Assembly (NCBI GenBank): GCA_013694645.1
Contig: JACDBZ010000234.1
Span: 1-5,816, forward strand
Origin: Chloroflexota bacterium
GTDB taxonomy: Bacteria; Chloroflexota; Limnocylindria; QHBO01
Length of the DNA stretch: 5,816 nucleotides
Direction of reading: 5' to 3'
Below are positions 1 to 5,796 of this stretch, in pieces. A model generated the notes under the pieces. That model was not told the origin of the DNA, made no database searches, and saw only the letters and a list, made by a program, of their open reading frames with translations. A program made the translations under genes and the position numbers. Every line of letters starts with the position of its first letter. Positions within the stretch are counted from its first letter, which is position 1.

Positions 1-1
1 G

Positions 2-115
2 GTCGAAATAATCGGCGTGCTGCTGGTCGAGCTGGACGGCGATCCGGACCCGTCGCACAGTTTCTCCTCAGACCGCAAAGCGCTTATCGAGACCCACGGA
101 GCTGGAGTACGTTAA
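2..115 (+). pseudogene. Unidentified 3' coding scrap at window edge
   Basis: This frame is open from the left edge to a TAA at 113-115 and encodes 37 residues. It begins with a hydrophobic stretch, VEIIGVLLVELDGD, and ends ETHGAGVR. Codon third positions are mostly G or C in the first two thirds, which is why it looks more like the end of a gene than chance. I do not recognise the family. It could be the true C-terminus of a gene lying mainly outside the window, or another decayed piece like those between 500 and 1500. It is too short to decide. Confidence 0.25.
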
Positions 116-470
116 GCGATCGGTCGAAGGGTCCTGGGGCGGGATGGAACGATCCTGAATTCAAGCGGTAACTGGTCTTGGTTGCTTCGGTCCCGATCGC
201 CTCTTCTCTTTGGTCGAAGGCCCGATAAGGGTTCCTACCGTGATCGGCGGGATGTGCGATCGGGTGAAGGACCACAGCATCTAGCGGTTTGGTTGGGCCA
301 GAGCCACTAGATGTGGGTGAGTGGAACCGCATAGGAGGTTTGGTACCGCATACCGGATGCGCGAGATTCCAGGGTCAGGCGTCCCAACCTGGGTCGATTG
401 AGCAAGTTTGAGTCACGGTGGGTCGCATGACACGCTGCCATAGGGGTGCTTATAAGGGTGCTCCAGCCGG
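116..470. other. Apparently non-coding stretch
   Basis: I see no supported gene on either strand here. GC content looks lower than in the rest of the window, and the one open frame on the minus strand (84-332) has no motif or typical codon pattern. The stretch has short repeated words (GGTCGAAGG near 122 and again near 212), an inverted repeat at 278-313, and a tandem GGGGTGCT/AGGGTGCT pair near 443-462. None adds up to a recognisable tRNA, small RNA or mobile element end. Confidence 0.5.
278..313. repeat. Short inverted repeat CATCTAG / CTAGATG
   Basis: The 7-base arms CATCTAG (278-284) and CTAGATG (307-313) are perfectly complementary and separated by 22 nt. There is no T run on either side, so it does not look like a rho-independent terminator. 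It lies in the non-coding stretch and could be an operator or a chance pairing. Confidence 0.25.
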
Positions 471-520
471 CCGGGTCAGCAGGCCGCCGATGCAGCCAGG
501 CACGGCAGCGGCGCGGCCGG

Positions 521-696
521 GGGCCGCCCGGACAGGTGCTCTGTGACCAGCAGGCCTCGGTCAGCCGGTCGAGCTCGTCGTAGCGGTAGGTGACCGTCCC
601 CTGCCGGGTGGGTCATGGCGGTCCGGTTGCCAACGGGTCGAGGCCGTAGCGGTATGACCGCAGGAGCGCCGTGCTGCCGTCGCGCCGGCTCGAGGT
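521..696 (-). pseudogene. RHS/YD-repeat protein fragment, frameshifted
   Basis: Read on the minus strand, three consecutive pieces in three different frames join into a typical RHS (YD-repeat) segment. Positions 696-637 give TSSRRDGSTALLRSYRYGLDP, 631-599 give GNRTAMTHPAG, and 597-522 give TVTYRYDELDRLTEACW followed by a CPGG stretch. The RHS repeat signature (YRYDPLGNRT... G(T)xTYRYDxLDRLT) is clear once the frames are joined. One base is missing at about 632, where DPL meets GNRT, and one extra base lies in the GGGG run at 598-601. A third frame near 500 continues with CIGGLLTRPAG and then stops. Intact RHS proteins are large secreted or cell-surface proteins, often more than 1000 residues and often carrying a C-terminal toxin. 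Only about two repeat units survive here, with no start, signal peptide or core domain. I treat it as a decayed remnant; sequencing error at the G run cannot be excluded but would not restore a full gene. Confidence 0.72.
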
Positions 697-782
697 CGGG
701 TTCTTGGCCGGGGTGCCCTGGCGTACGCGTTGTCGCTGAAGCAGCGCCGACGCGCTCGTCCACGGATTACACGCCAAGAGCC

Positions 783-1105
783 ATGCGCATCGCAAATGAC
801 GCCAGCGCTGCGGCACCGGCGACCAAGAGGGCCCAGCCGCCGAGCCTGGCGGCCCCTGACGTCGCCGTTCCGTGCGCGGAGCCTGCGGCGGTTCATCGTC
901 ACGCTCGCGCCCGGCCTCGCGCCGGGCATCTCGCCGCGAACGGCCACAGATTTGCTGTGGGCGTTCTCGAACGAAGAGCTCTACCGCGAGCTGGTCGTAG
1001 AACGAGGCTGGTCCCCCGGATCGATTCGAGCAGTGGCTCGCCCGCATCCTTCGCGCACAGCTCTTGGGAGAACGCACCGACACGAACCCATCGGCACGCC
1101 GCTAA
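783..1105 (+). pseudogene. TetR-family regulator, C-terminal fragment, frameshifted
   Basis: From about 880 the plus strand encodes SLRRFIVTLAPGLAPGIS, TATDLLWAFSNEELYREL and VVERGWSP. This matches the C-terminal ligand-binding region of many TetR/AcrR repressors (typically ADLLWAL..PELYRLLVxERGWSPxRYExWLAxxLRxxLL). After WSP the frame shifts by one base inside the CCCCC run at 1013-1017. The following frame from 1019 reads DRFEQWLARILRAQLLGERT and ends at TAA 1103-1105, exactly the expected TetR tail. Upstream of 880 the match fades: MRIANDASAAAP at 783 could belong to it in another frame, so the left boundary is approximate. The N-terminal helix-turn-helix DNA-binding domain is absent, so the piece could not work as a repressor even if the frameshift were an error. 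It faces opposite to the RHS remnant. Confidence 0.65.
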
Positions 1106-1188
1106 TTCGCTGCAGCGCCATCGAATTGATGGTGACATCATCGATGTACATCGCCCGAGTGTCTCTTTTGTCGGGTGACTGAGAGCTA

Positions 1189-1398
1189 CGAGCGAAGCCC
1201 GCCTAGTGATCGGCCGCGATTAGCATCAACGATGAAACCCAAGCCGAACGTAGACCGGGGCCCGATGCGCCGGCGCTCATCGCCTGCCTCTTCGACCATC
1301 GCGGTTCGACCGATCACAACCTCGCCGTCCGGCCGGAGCGATACCCGACGCAGTACGAACACGGAGCGGATGCCCGGGTCGGCAGAATGTCCAGAAGC
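1189..1398 (-). pseudogene. Unidentified coding-like remnant
   Basis: This minus-strand frame is open between a TGA at 1399-1401 and a TAG at 1186-1188 (70 codons). It has no ATG until the middle but does contain a GTG early on. It reads SVFVLRRVSLRPDGEVVIGR, then TAMVEEAGDERRRIGPRS and FGLGFIVDANRGR. Third codon positions are strongly G/C through most of the length, and the alternation of hydrophobic and charged residues resembles a folded beta-rich segment rather than random sequence. I do not recognise the family. With no good ribosome binding site before the GTG, it is more likely the middle or end of a broken gene than a small intact one. Confidence 0.3.
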
Positions 1399-1405
1399 TC
1401 ACCGC

Positions 1406-1493
1406 CTACGGCCCGATTAGCGCGTGCGTCAGCGCGTCGGTGAGCCACTCTCTATACCGCGCGGACGACACGCGCTGGGTGAGCCACGCGTGG
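1406..1493 (-). pseudogene. Possible TetR-like C-terminal tail
   Basis: On the minus strand a frame ending in TAG at 1406-1408 encodes AWLTQRVSSARYREWLTDAL followed by THALIGP. The piece SARYREWLTDALTHALIG resembles the last helix of TetR-family repressors, the same element as DRFEQWLARILRAQLLG in the plus-strand remnant at 1019-1069, but the two differ in sequence and strand. Only about 28 residues look coding; further upstream the frame runs into the antisense-frame shadow of the lipoprotein gene. This is a weak call based on one short motif, and it could be coincidence in GC-rich DNA. Confidence 0.35.
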
Positions 1494-1495
1494 CA

Positions 1496-1511
1496 AGCTC
1501 CGAATGGAGCT
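1496..1511 (-). other. Small hairpin at the end of the lipoprotein gene
   Basis: AGCTCC (1496-1501) and GGAGCT (1506-1511) form a perfect 6-bp stem with a 4-nt loop. The stem begins inside the TAG stop codon of the lipoprotein gene. There is no T run after it in the direction of transcription, so it is at best a weak or rho-assisted 3' end signal. Confidence 0.3.
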
Positions 1512-2007
1512 ATGGCCCGTCGGACGGCGCTGCGGGTTCGCCCGCTGGCGGCCGTGGATGGCGCGTCGGATCGGCGAACCATTCCTCGAGATAGCCGAGC
1601 ACGAGCTCCAGTGCGGCATCGGCGTCGCCGGCGGTGAACGACTCCCTGTTCGGCGGGTCGAGTAGGAATCGGTCGAAGGCCGACTGCGTCCACGCTCGGC
1701 TGAACCCGACACCCACGATTCGATCCGGCCCGAACAGGACGGCGACGGCCGGCGCGCGCTGATCGTCGGCCGTCATCATCGGAGCGTCGAGCATACGAGG
1801 CGGATCGGCCTCGACGCTCGTGAGGACGAACGGCCAGACCGCGTACTTGGCGGCGAGCGCCTGCAGGCGAGCCTCCGCCGCCTGCCTGGCCGCCGGCGTG
1901 AAGATGCCCGCCTCATCGCGAAGCAGCTGCGGTGCGGACGAGGCGCATGCCGCGAGCACGACAGCCGGGAGCAATCCCCGTGCGACCGCCAACACCCGGC
2001 GCGACAT
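1510..2007 (-). CDS. Lipoprotein with TPM-like (YgcG-type) domain
   Basis: The product is 165 residues. It starts with a lipoprotein signal peptide: MSRR n-region, hydrophobic core at 5-18, and a lipobox LAAC with the lipidated cysteine at 21. Residues about 31-145 fit the TPM domain (Pfam TPM_phosphatase): DEAGIFTP then helix AARQAAEARLQALAAKY, strand PFVLTSV, strand AVAVLFGPDRIVGVGFS, and a C-terminal helix after SFTAGDADAALELVLGYL. The tail after 148 is rich in proline and alanine. TPM proteins are extracytoplasmic; some have reported phosphatase activity and others act in membrane-complex assembly, so no reaction is assigned. I chose the ATG at 2005-2007 because it places the signal peptide correctly. 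An in-frame ATG at 2092-2094 would overlap the upstream stop by 8 nt and add 29 residues, but those codons have unusually many T third positions, unlike the gene itself. It follows the six-helix membrane protein by 79 nt and is probably co-transcribed with it. Confidence 0.8.
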   Translation of the reverse strand: MSRRVLAVARGLLPAVVLAACASSAPQLLRDEAGIFTPAARQAAEARLQALAAKYAVWPFVLTSVEADPPRMLDAPMMTADDQRAPAVAVLFGPDRIVGVGFSRAWTQSAFDRFLLDPPNRESFTAGDADAALELVLGYLEEWFADPTRHPRPPAGEPAAPSDGP

Positions 2008-2086
2008 GGCGGGAAGTGCGGGGCGCCGATGATCACCCTGACCAACCAGCTCATCGCTGAGCCGATGCGAACGATCGGCAGCGCGA

Positions 2087-2701
2087 TCAACCATCAGTCC
2101 GTGCTCGGGTCTCCTTTCCTCCTGCCGAGGCCACCACGGAGCGTCCGAGCCAGATCGCCCAGGCTGGATAGAGGAGGTAGATGCCCAGCCAGCCCAGGTA
2201 CCCGATCCAGATCCATCCGGGTGCGGTCGCCATGTCGTCGAGGCCCATGACGATGCCCGGCAGGGTGGCGAGGCCAACCGCCATCACCAGGCCCGCCGCG
2301 ATGCCCAGCCCCGCGAGTCCCGGCGGCCAGCCCGCCTCTGAACCCACCGACCGGTTCAGGACGACCAGCCACGGGCCGATGGACGCAAAGCCGACGCTCG
2401 ATACGAGCCCGGCAAAGAAGAACCCCACCAGGTCGGATTGCGCCAGCCACGAGCCAACGATGGCGATGCCGGCCCCAAGCAGCGCGGCAGCAAGCGCGAA
2501 TGCCGGGACGCGAGACCGGAGGGTCCAGGCGAGCGCTGCAGTGAGCGCAGCGAGAGTCCCATTCCCGATGTCGTTGATGGCACCGAACGGGCCACCCCCG
2601 ACGGCGAAGAAGGTGGCGAGGCTGATGACGCTCGCCACGGCCACCAGCCCGACCGCGATGGCCAAGCGCTCAATCAGTCCGGGATGGACGGAAATGGACA
2701 A
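2087..2701 (-). CDS. Six-helix integral membrane protein, unknown function
   Basis: The 204-residue product has six predicted membrane segments at about 12-34, 44-62, 66-86, 90-115, 128-150 and 162-186. It has a short N-terminus and a charged C-terminal tail (GGKETRARTDG). Notable features are GGGPFGAINDIGNG in the first loop, a tryptophan-rich last helix (GWIWIGYLGWLGIYLLYP) and few charged residues inside the membrane. I have an impression that small uncharacterised membrane proteins with a PFG.IND motif occur in several high-GC phyla, but I cannot name a family. The start is set by a ribosome binding site: GGGAGG at 2707-2712 lies 5 nt before a TTG at 2699-2701. The longer reading from ATG 2797 adds 32 residues with no hydrophobic or conserved content and would bury that site. 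The downstream lipoprotein suggests an envelope-associated pair. Confidence 0.75.
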   Translation of the reverse strand: MSISVHPGLIERLAIAVGLVAVASVISLATFFAVGGGPFGAINDIGNGTLAALTAALAWTLRSRVPAFALAAALLGAGIAIVGSWLAQSDLVGFFFAGLVSSVGFASIGPWLVVLNRSVGSEAGWPPGLAGLGIAAGLVMAVGLATLPGIVMGLDDMATAPGWIWIGYLGWLGIYLLYPAWAIWLGRSVVASAGGKETRARTDG

Positions 2702-3001
2702 CGAAACCTCCCTGCTGTCATCGTCAGTTCTCGACAAGGCCGACAATCTGGCTGGTAATCCGCTCACTGGTCTTGGGCAGCTTGCGTGGGTCATCAAATG
2801 TGCAATTGGGTTCTGGCCGAGGCAAACGAGACATCGACGAGCGCATCGGATCCTGACGCGATTGTGGTGGGCTCCGGCCGGCCCCGCTAGGTCCCGACCG
2901 GCTTGAGGGTACGGACGAGACCGGCGAACCGATGACCATGTGCCTGTGCCCGGCGCTCAACGACGTAATAGCGCGCCTGCCTCCTTTGCGGCCGTGAAGC
3001 C
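2702..3001. other. Intergenic region before the six-helix protein
   Basis: This 300-nt gap lies between the stop of the DUF6220-like gene and the TTG start of the six-helix protein. I see no gene with both a plausible start and coding character. The region is long enough for a promoter serving the downstream pair. A possible but poor sigma-70-like match on the minus strand is TTGCCT with CACATT 17 nt later, around 2800-2830. A GC-rich inverted pair, GCCGG/CCGGC, occurs near 2877-2902 without a T run, so no clear terminator is present. Confidence 0.4.
2707..2712 (-). promoter_or_regulatory. Ribosome binding site deciding a TTG start
   Basis: The minus strand reads GGGAGG followed by TTTCG and then TTG. 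This strong Shine-Dalgarno match with 5-nt spacing is the reason for choosing the TTG at 2699-2701 over the far upstream ATG at 2797. Confidence 0.7.
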
Positions 3002-3439
3002 TCAGTCCGGCGTCGCCGTCGGTCGGCCCGAGGGCGTCAGCGGCGCCGGCGAGACCGACGTCTGCGTCTCGCCGGCCATACGCGCCAGCGCCAGGCCGCG
3101 ACGGGCCACCATCAACCCGAGTCCGAACACGAGCAGCGCATTCACCGGGTGGAGTGCCGCCACGAGCGGCGCGTCGTCGCGCAGGAGCGGTAGGAACGTC
3201 TGGACCTGGGTCGCCACCAGGAGTGCGGCGCAGAGAGTGACGGTGCGCCGCCCGGCACGAGCGGGCCAAGCCAGCAGAAGAGGCAACAGCGGGACGACCG
3301 ACAACAGGTAGCCGAAATCGACATGTCCCGCCATGTCGCCGGCGCCGAACAGTCCGACACCGGCGAGAAACACCTGCACGACGACACCGACGACGAACAG
3401 GACCGCTACGGCCAAAAAGAGGTAGCGCCAGATTTGCAT
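3002..3439 (-). CDS. Four-helix membrane protein, DUF6220-like
   Basis: The product is 145 residues with four membrane segments at about 6-31, 41-60, 66-86 and 94-115, followed by a soluble Ser/Thr/Pro-rich tail. The pattern VQVFLAGVGLFG in helix 1, a histidine before helix 2 (GHVDFGYLL, His39), a Q.Q pair in helix 3 (TQVQTFLP), and ALHPVNALLVFGLGL at helix 4 (His97) matches my recollection of the DUF6220 family. That family's function is unknown. His39 and His97 would both lie near the same membrane face, which could suit metal or haem binding, but this is only inference. The ATG at 3437-3439 is preceded by GGAGG with 6-nt spacing. An ATG at 3512-3514 would add 25 residues that look non-coding. 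The gene begins 89 nt after the dikinase-like gene ends, compatible with read-through. Confidence 0.82.
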   Translation of the reverse strand: MQIWRYLFLAVAVLFVVGVVVQVFLAGVGLFGAGDMAGHVDFGYLLSVVPLLPLLLAWPARAGRRTVTLCAALLVATQVQTFLPLLRDDAPLVAALHPVNALLVFGLGLMVARRGLALARMAGETQTSVSPAPLTPSGRPTATPD

Positions 3440-3445
3440 TGTCAG

Positions 3446-3450
3446 CCTCC
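3446..3450 (-). promoter_or_regulatory. Ribosome binding site of the DUF6220-like gene
   Basis: GGAGG lies on the minus strand 6 nt before the ATG at 3437-3439. It supports the shorter, 145-residue form over the 170-residue reading. Confidence 0.7.
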
Positions 3451-3483
3451 GTCTGAGAAGGGTGGAGCTAAATGAATTCGCGA

Positions 3484-3493
3484 GGCGATCGCC
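3484..3493. repeat. Perfect 10-bp palindrome GGCGATCGCC
   Basis: This palindrome lies in the 89-nt gap between the dikinase-like gene and the DUF6220-like gene. It could be a dimeric operator half or a chance palindrome in GC-rich DNA. No second copy is evident in the adjacent intergenic sequence. Confidence 0.2.
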
Positions 3494-3528
3494 AACTGCA
3501 CGGCCAGCCACCAATCAGGCGACGCATT

Positions 3529-5784
3529 TCAAAGCGCGTGGACTCGAGCCGCATCCTCCCACGGGTCCGTTCCCTCAGACTCCTGTTCGCGCTCGACGTT
3601 CCCGGTGGCACCGTCGACCGTGACACGCATCCCGTTTCTCAAGCGGGCGGTGGCGTCTCCGCAACCGACGATCGCCGGGATCCCGTACTCCCGCGCGATG
3701 ATCGAGGCATGCGACGCGAGGCTCCCTACGTCGGTCACGACTGCTCCCGCCCGGTTGAAGAGCGGCGTCCAGGCCGGGGCGGTGAGTGGTGCCACGAGGA
3801 TCTCTCCGGGCTGAAGGGCGTCGAATTCCCACGGGTCACGGATCACGCGGACCGCCCCTGTCGCGCGGCCCGGCGCCGCCGGCGTGCCCGTCACGAGGGC
3901 GGCGTCCGACGGAGCGGCACCGACGAGCCGCGGTAGCCTCTCCCATACCGACTGCATCATCCGGGTCATGCGACCGACCATCAGCGGTGCCACCAGCGCG
4001 GCCTGCTCCTCCCTCTTCGCCCGGCGCACACGGACATCGATCGTCGTCGCTCGGTGTCCGCCATCCACCGCCTCGAGCGCCTTCAGCGCCTCGTCACGGG
4101 TCAGGAAGAAGACGTCGTCAGGTTCCCGGATCACCCCGCGGGTGGCCAGCGATTCCCCGATACGCAATACCGCTCGCCGCATGACCGGCCACGCGAGCGT
4201 CAGGTGGGGCACTTGCTCCTCACGCACGGATGCCAGGTGCTGGGAGTCGGCAAGCAGCTTGCGGAAGGCGCGCAGGCGCCGCGGGGCCGAAGCGAGCGCT
4301 TGAAATGCCGCCTTCTCGGCCCTCTGCCGTGCTTCGACCACCGAGGCGTGCCGCCCCCCGGATGTCGCTGCACTGTCCTCAGCCGGAAGGGGCGCGTGCC
4401 ACCAGTCGAGCGACACCACGGCGTGCCGTCCAGGATCCGCGGGTGGCTCTAAGCCAGCCACCAGCGGGAGGTGGCTGCCACCGAGTGAGCTCGCCAGGTG
4501 CCGGCGGTAGAACTGCGCGAGGTTGATCTCGATCTTGAATGCGCCACCCGCCAGCGCGGCGATCGAGGTGAAGTACTCGCCCGCGAGGTCGGCCAGCTCA
4601 TCGATCAAGGCGGGCAGCTCCGTGACCGGCAGCGTTTCCACGCGTCCTTCGGCAGCCGCGACCGCTGCTCGGTAGCGTGGCAGCAGGTCCTCGCGCCAGT
4701 CCCGCTCCAAGGGCGGAACGCTGTGCCGAACGGTCGCCGGGAAGAGGCCCGCAACACGGCGCGGGTGGCGAATCAGATGCCAGAGCATGCCTGGCAGGTT
4801 GCGAACGAAGACGCGGGGGGAGAGCCAGTTGATCGAGTAGTAGTACCAGCCGTTGACGACGACGTGGTATGGACGCGGATCACGCTCCCCGAGCAACTCC
4901 TCGAGGAGTACGTGCAGGCGGTCCTCCATGGCTGTCAACAGCCAGGACTCGAACAGGGGCGTCACCGGCTCGGAGATCCATTCGCCGAACCGAAACGCGC
5001 GGGTGTAGGCGCCGCGCGCCGGCGGATCCCAGGACACATCGGGCGGCAGCGCCGTCATCGGCCTGGCCTGGAGGATCCAGAGCGTGCCGTCCGCGTCGAT
5101 CGCCCACTCGATGTCCTGGGGAGCTCCGCGGGCAGCGGCGATCCGCCGAGCCTCGCTAGCCACCTGGATCGCCTGCCGACGGTCGAGGGCGTGCTCGGGC
5201 TGGCGGCGCGGAGTCGCGTCACGGCCAACGACGATCCATTCGTCACCGATGGCCTTACCGGATACCAATCGGTCGCCGATGCCACGCACCGCGGAGATGA
5301 CGGTCGAGCGCCGGTTCCCCGTGATGGGATCGGCGGTGAGGGCGACACCGGCGGCGGCCGGTGCGACCATGCGCTGAATGATCACCGCCAGACGGCCGTC
5401 CGTGCCGTGGCTGGCCGGCGTGTAGGCCGCGACGCGAGCCGCACCTGCGCTGGAAATGCTTCGATCCGTCGCAACGCCGAGCTGGTCTGCCGATACGTTT
5501 AGGACCGTCTCATACATTCCGGCGTAGGAAGCCTCCGCGCCGTCCTCGGCGATGCCGCTGGAGCGGACGGCGAATGGTCCGGCGCCCAGCTCGTCGGCGG
5601 CGGCGCGCAACAGCGGCTCGCGCTCGTCCACCGTCAGCTCAGCGGCCGCAGCGGTGAGGACCACGCCATCCGGAACGCGCGCGCCAACGGCGATCAGCTC
5701 GCCCAGGCCGGCGGCCTTGCCTCCGACCTCGGCGGCATCCGCCATGCCCACTTCGCTGAGCCGTCGGACCGCGGTGGAGGTCAT
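3529..5784 (-). CDS. PEP-synthase/rifampicin-phosphotransferase-like dikinase
   Basis: This 751-residue cytosolic protein has the two mobile catalytic domains of the PEP-synthase/PPDK superfamily. The N-terminal ATP-grasp domain (about 8-245) shows GGKAAGLGEL with Lys23, VRSSGIAEDG (73-82), SYAGMYETVLNVS, QRMV (137-140), GVALTADPITGN (146-157) and the closing DIEWA...LWILQARPMT (224-244). The C-terminal swivelling domain (about 628-731) contains GRATGAVRVI, PLTAPAWTPLF and GSLASHASIIAREYGIPAIVG, with His692 as the likely phosphorylated histidine. The middle (about 255-620) is mostly helical with a conserved-looking FGEWISEPVTPLFESWLL at its start. There is no C-terminal TIM barrel for PEP/pyruvate, so it is not a true PEP synthase. 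The layout (ATP domain, substrate domain, His domain) matches rifampicin phosphotransferase, which converts ATP, rifampicin and water to AMP, phosphate and 21-phosphorifampicin. It is, however, shorter than the roughly 860-870-residue enzymes, so the substrate remains unknown. AAGGAG at 5791-5796 lies 6 nt before the ATG, confirming the start. Confidence 0.93.
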   Translation of the reverse strand: MTSTAVRRLSEVGMADAAEVGGKAAGLGELIAVGARVPDGVVLTAAAAELTVDEREPLLRAAADELGAGPFAVRSSGIAEDGAEASYAGMYETVLNVSADQLGVATDRSISSAGAARVAAYTPASHGTDGRLAVIIQRMVAPAAAGVALTADPITGNRRSTVISAVRGIGDRLVSGKAIGDEWIVVGRDATPRRQPEHALDRRQAIQVASEARRIAAARGAPQDIEWAIDADGTLWILQARPMTALPPDVSWDPPARGAYTRAFRFGEWISEPVTPLFESWLLTAMEDRLHVLLEELLGERDPRPYHVVVNGWYYYSINWLSPRVFVRNLPGMLWHLIRHPRRVAGLFPATVRHSVPPLERDWREDLLPRYRAAVAAAEGRVETLPVTELPALIDELADLAGEYFTSIAALAGGAFKIEINLAQFYRRHLASSLGGSHLPLVAGLEPPADPGRHAVVSLDWWHAPLPAEDSAATSGGRHASVVEARQRAEKAAFQALASAPRRLRAFRKLLADSQHLASVREEQVPHLTLAWPVMRRAVLRIGESLATRGVIREPDDVFFLTRDEALKALEAVDGGHRATTIDVRVRRAKREEQAALVAPLMVGRMTRMMQSVWERLPRLVGAAPSDAALVTGTPAAPGRATGAVRVIRDPWEFDALQPGEILVAPLTAPAWTPLFNRAGAVVTDVGSLASHASIIAREYGIPAIVGCGDATARLRNGMRVTVDGATGNVEREQESEGTDPWEDAARVHAL

Positions 5785-5790
5785 GGTTCA

Positions 5791-5796
5791 CTCCTT
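5791..5796 (-). promoter_or_regulatory. Ribosome binding site of the dikinase-like gene
   Basis: AAGGAG on the minus strand with 6-nt spacing to the ATG at 5782-5784. The promoter lies beyond the window edge, since only 20 nt remain upstream of this site. Confidence 0.75.

Noticed and set aside
84..332. 82-residue minus-strand open frame
   Set aside because: There is no ribosome binding site, no motif and no codon bias like the real genes. It is treated as non-coding.
513..527. GC-rich hairpin GCGGCC-ggg-GGCCGC as a terminator
   Set aside because: It lies inside the RHS remnant and has no T run, so it is better explained by repeat-rich coding sequence.
1..1500. tRNA gene, transposase or CRISPR array in the gene-poor part
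   Set aside because: I looked for T-arm-like GGTTCGA words, transposase-like protein motifs and regularly spaced repeats and found none that held up.
2181..2906. 241-residue plus-strand open frame
   Set aside because: It is antisense to the six-helix membrane protein, with low-complexity Ala/Pro/Ser/Thr composition and no domain.
2724..3269. 181-residue minus-strand open frame overlapping the DUF6220-like gene
   Set aside because: It is out of frame with the supported gene and rich in Arg/Gly/Pro as a shadow frame would be. Its tail runs through the intergenic region without a recognisable motif.
3472..4452. Several plus-strand open frames of 69-154 residues
   Set aside because: All are antisense to the C-terminal half of the dikinase-like gene, with no motifs or ribosome binding sites that would support them.
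4498..5502. 334-residue plus-strand open frame
   Set aside because: It lies entirely antisense to the dikinase-like gene, whose motifs and ribosome binding site are clear. Long antisense frames are expected in GC-rich genes.
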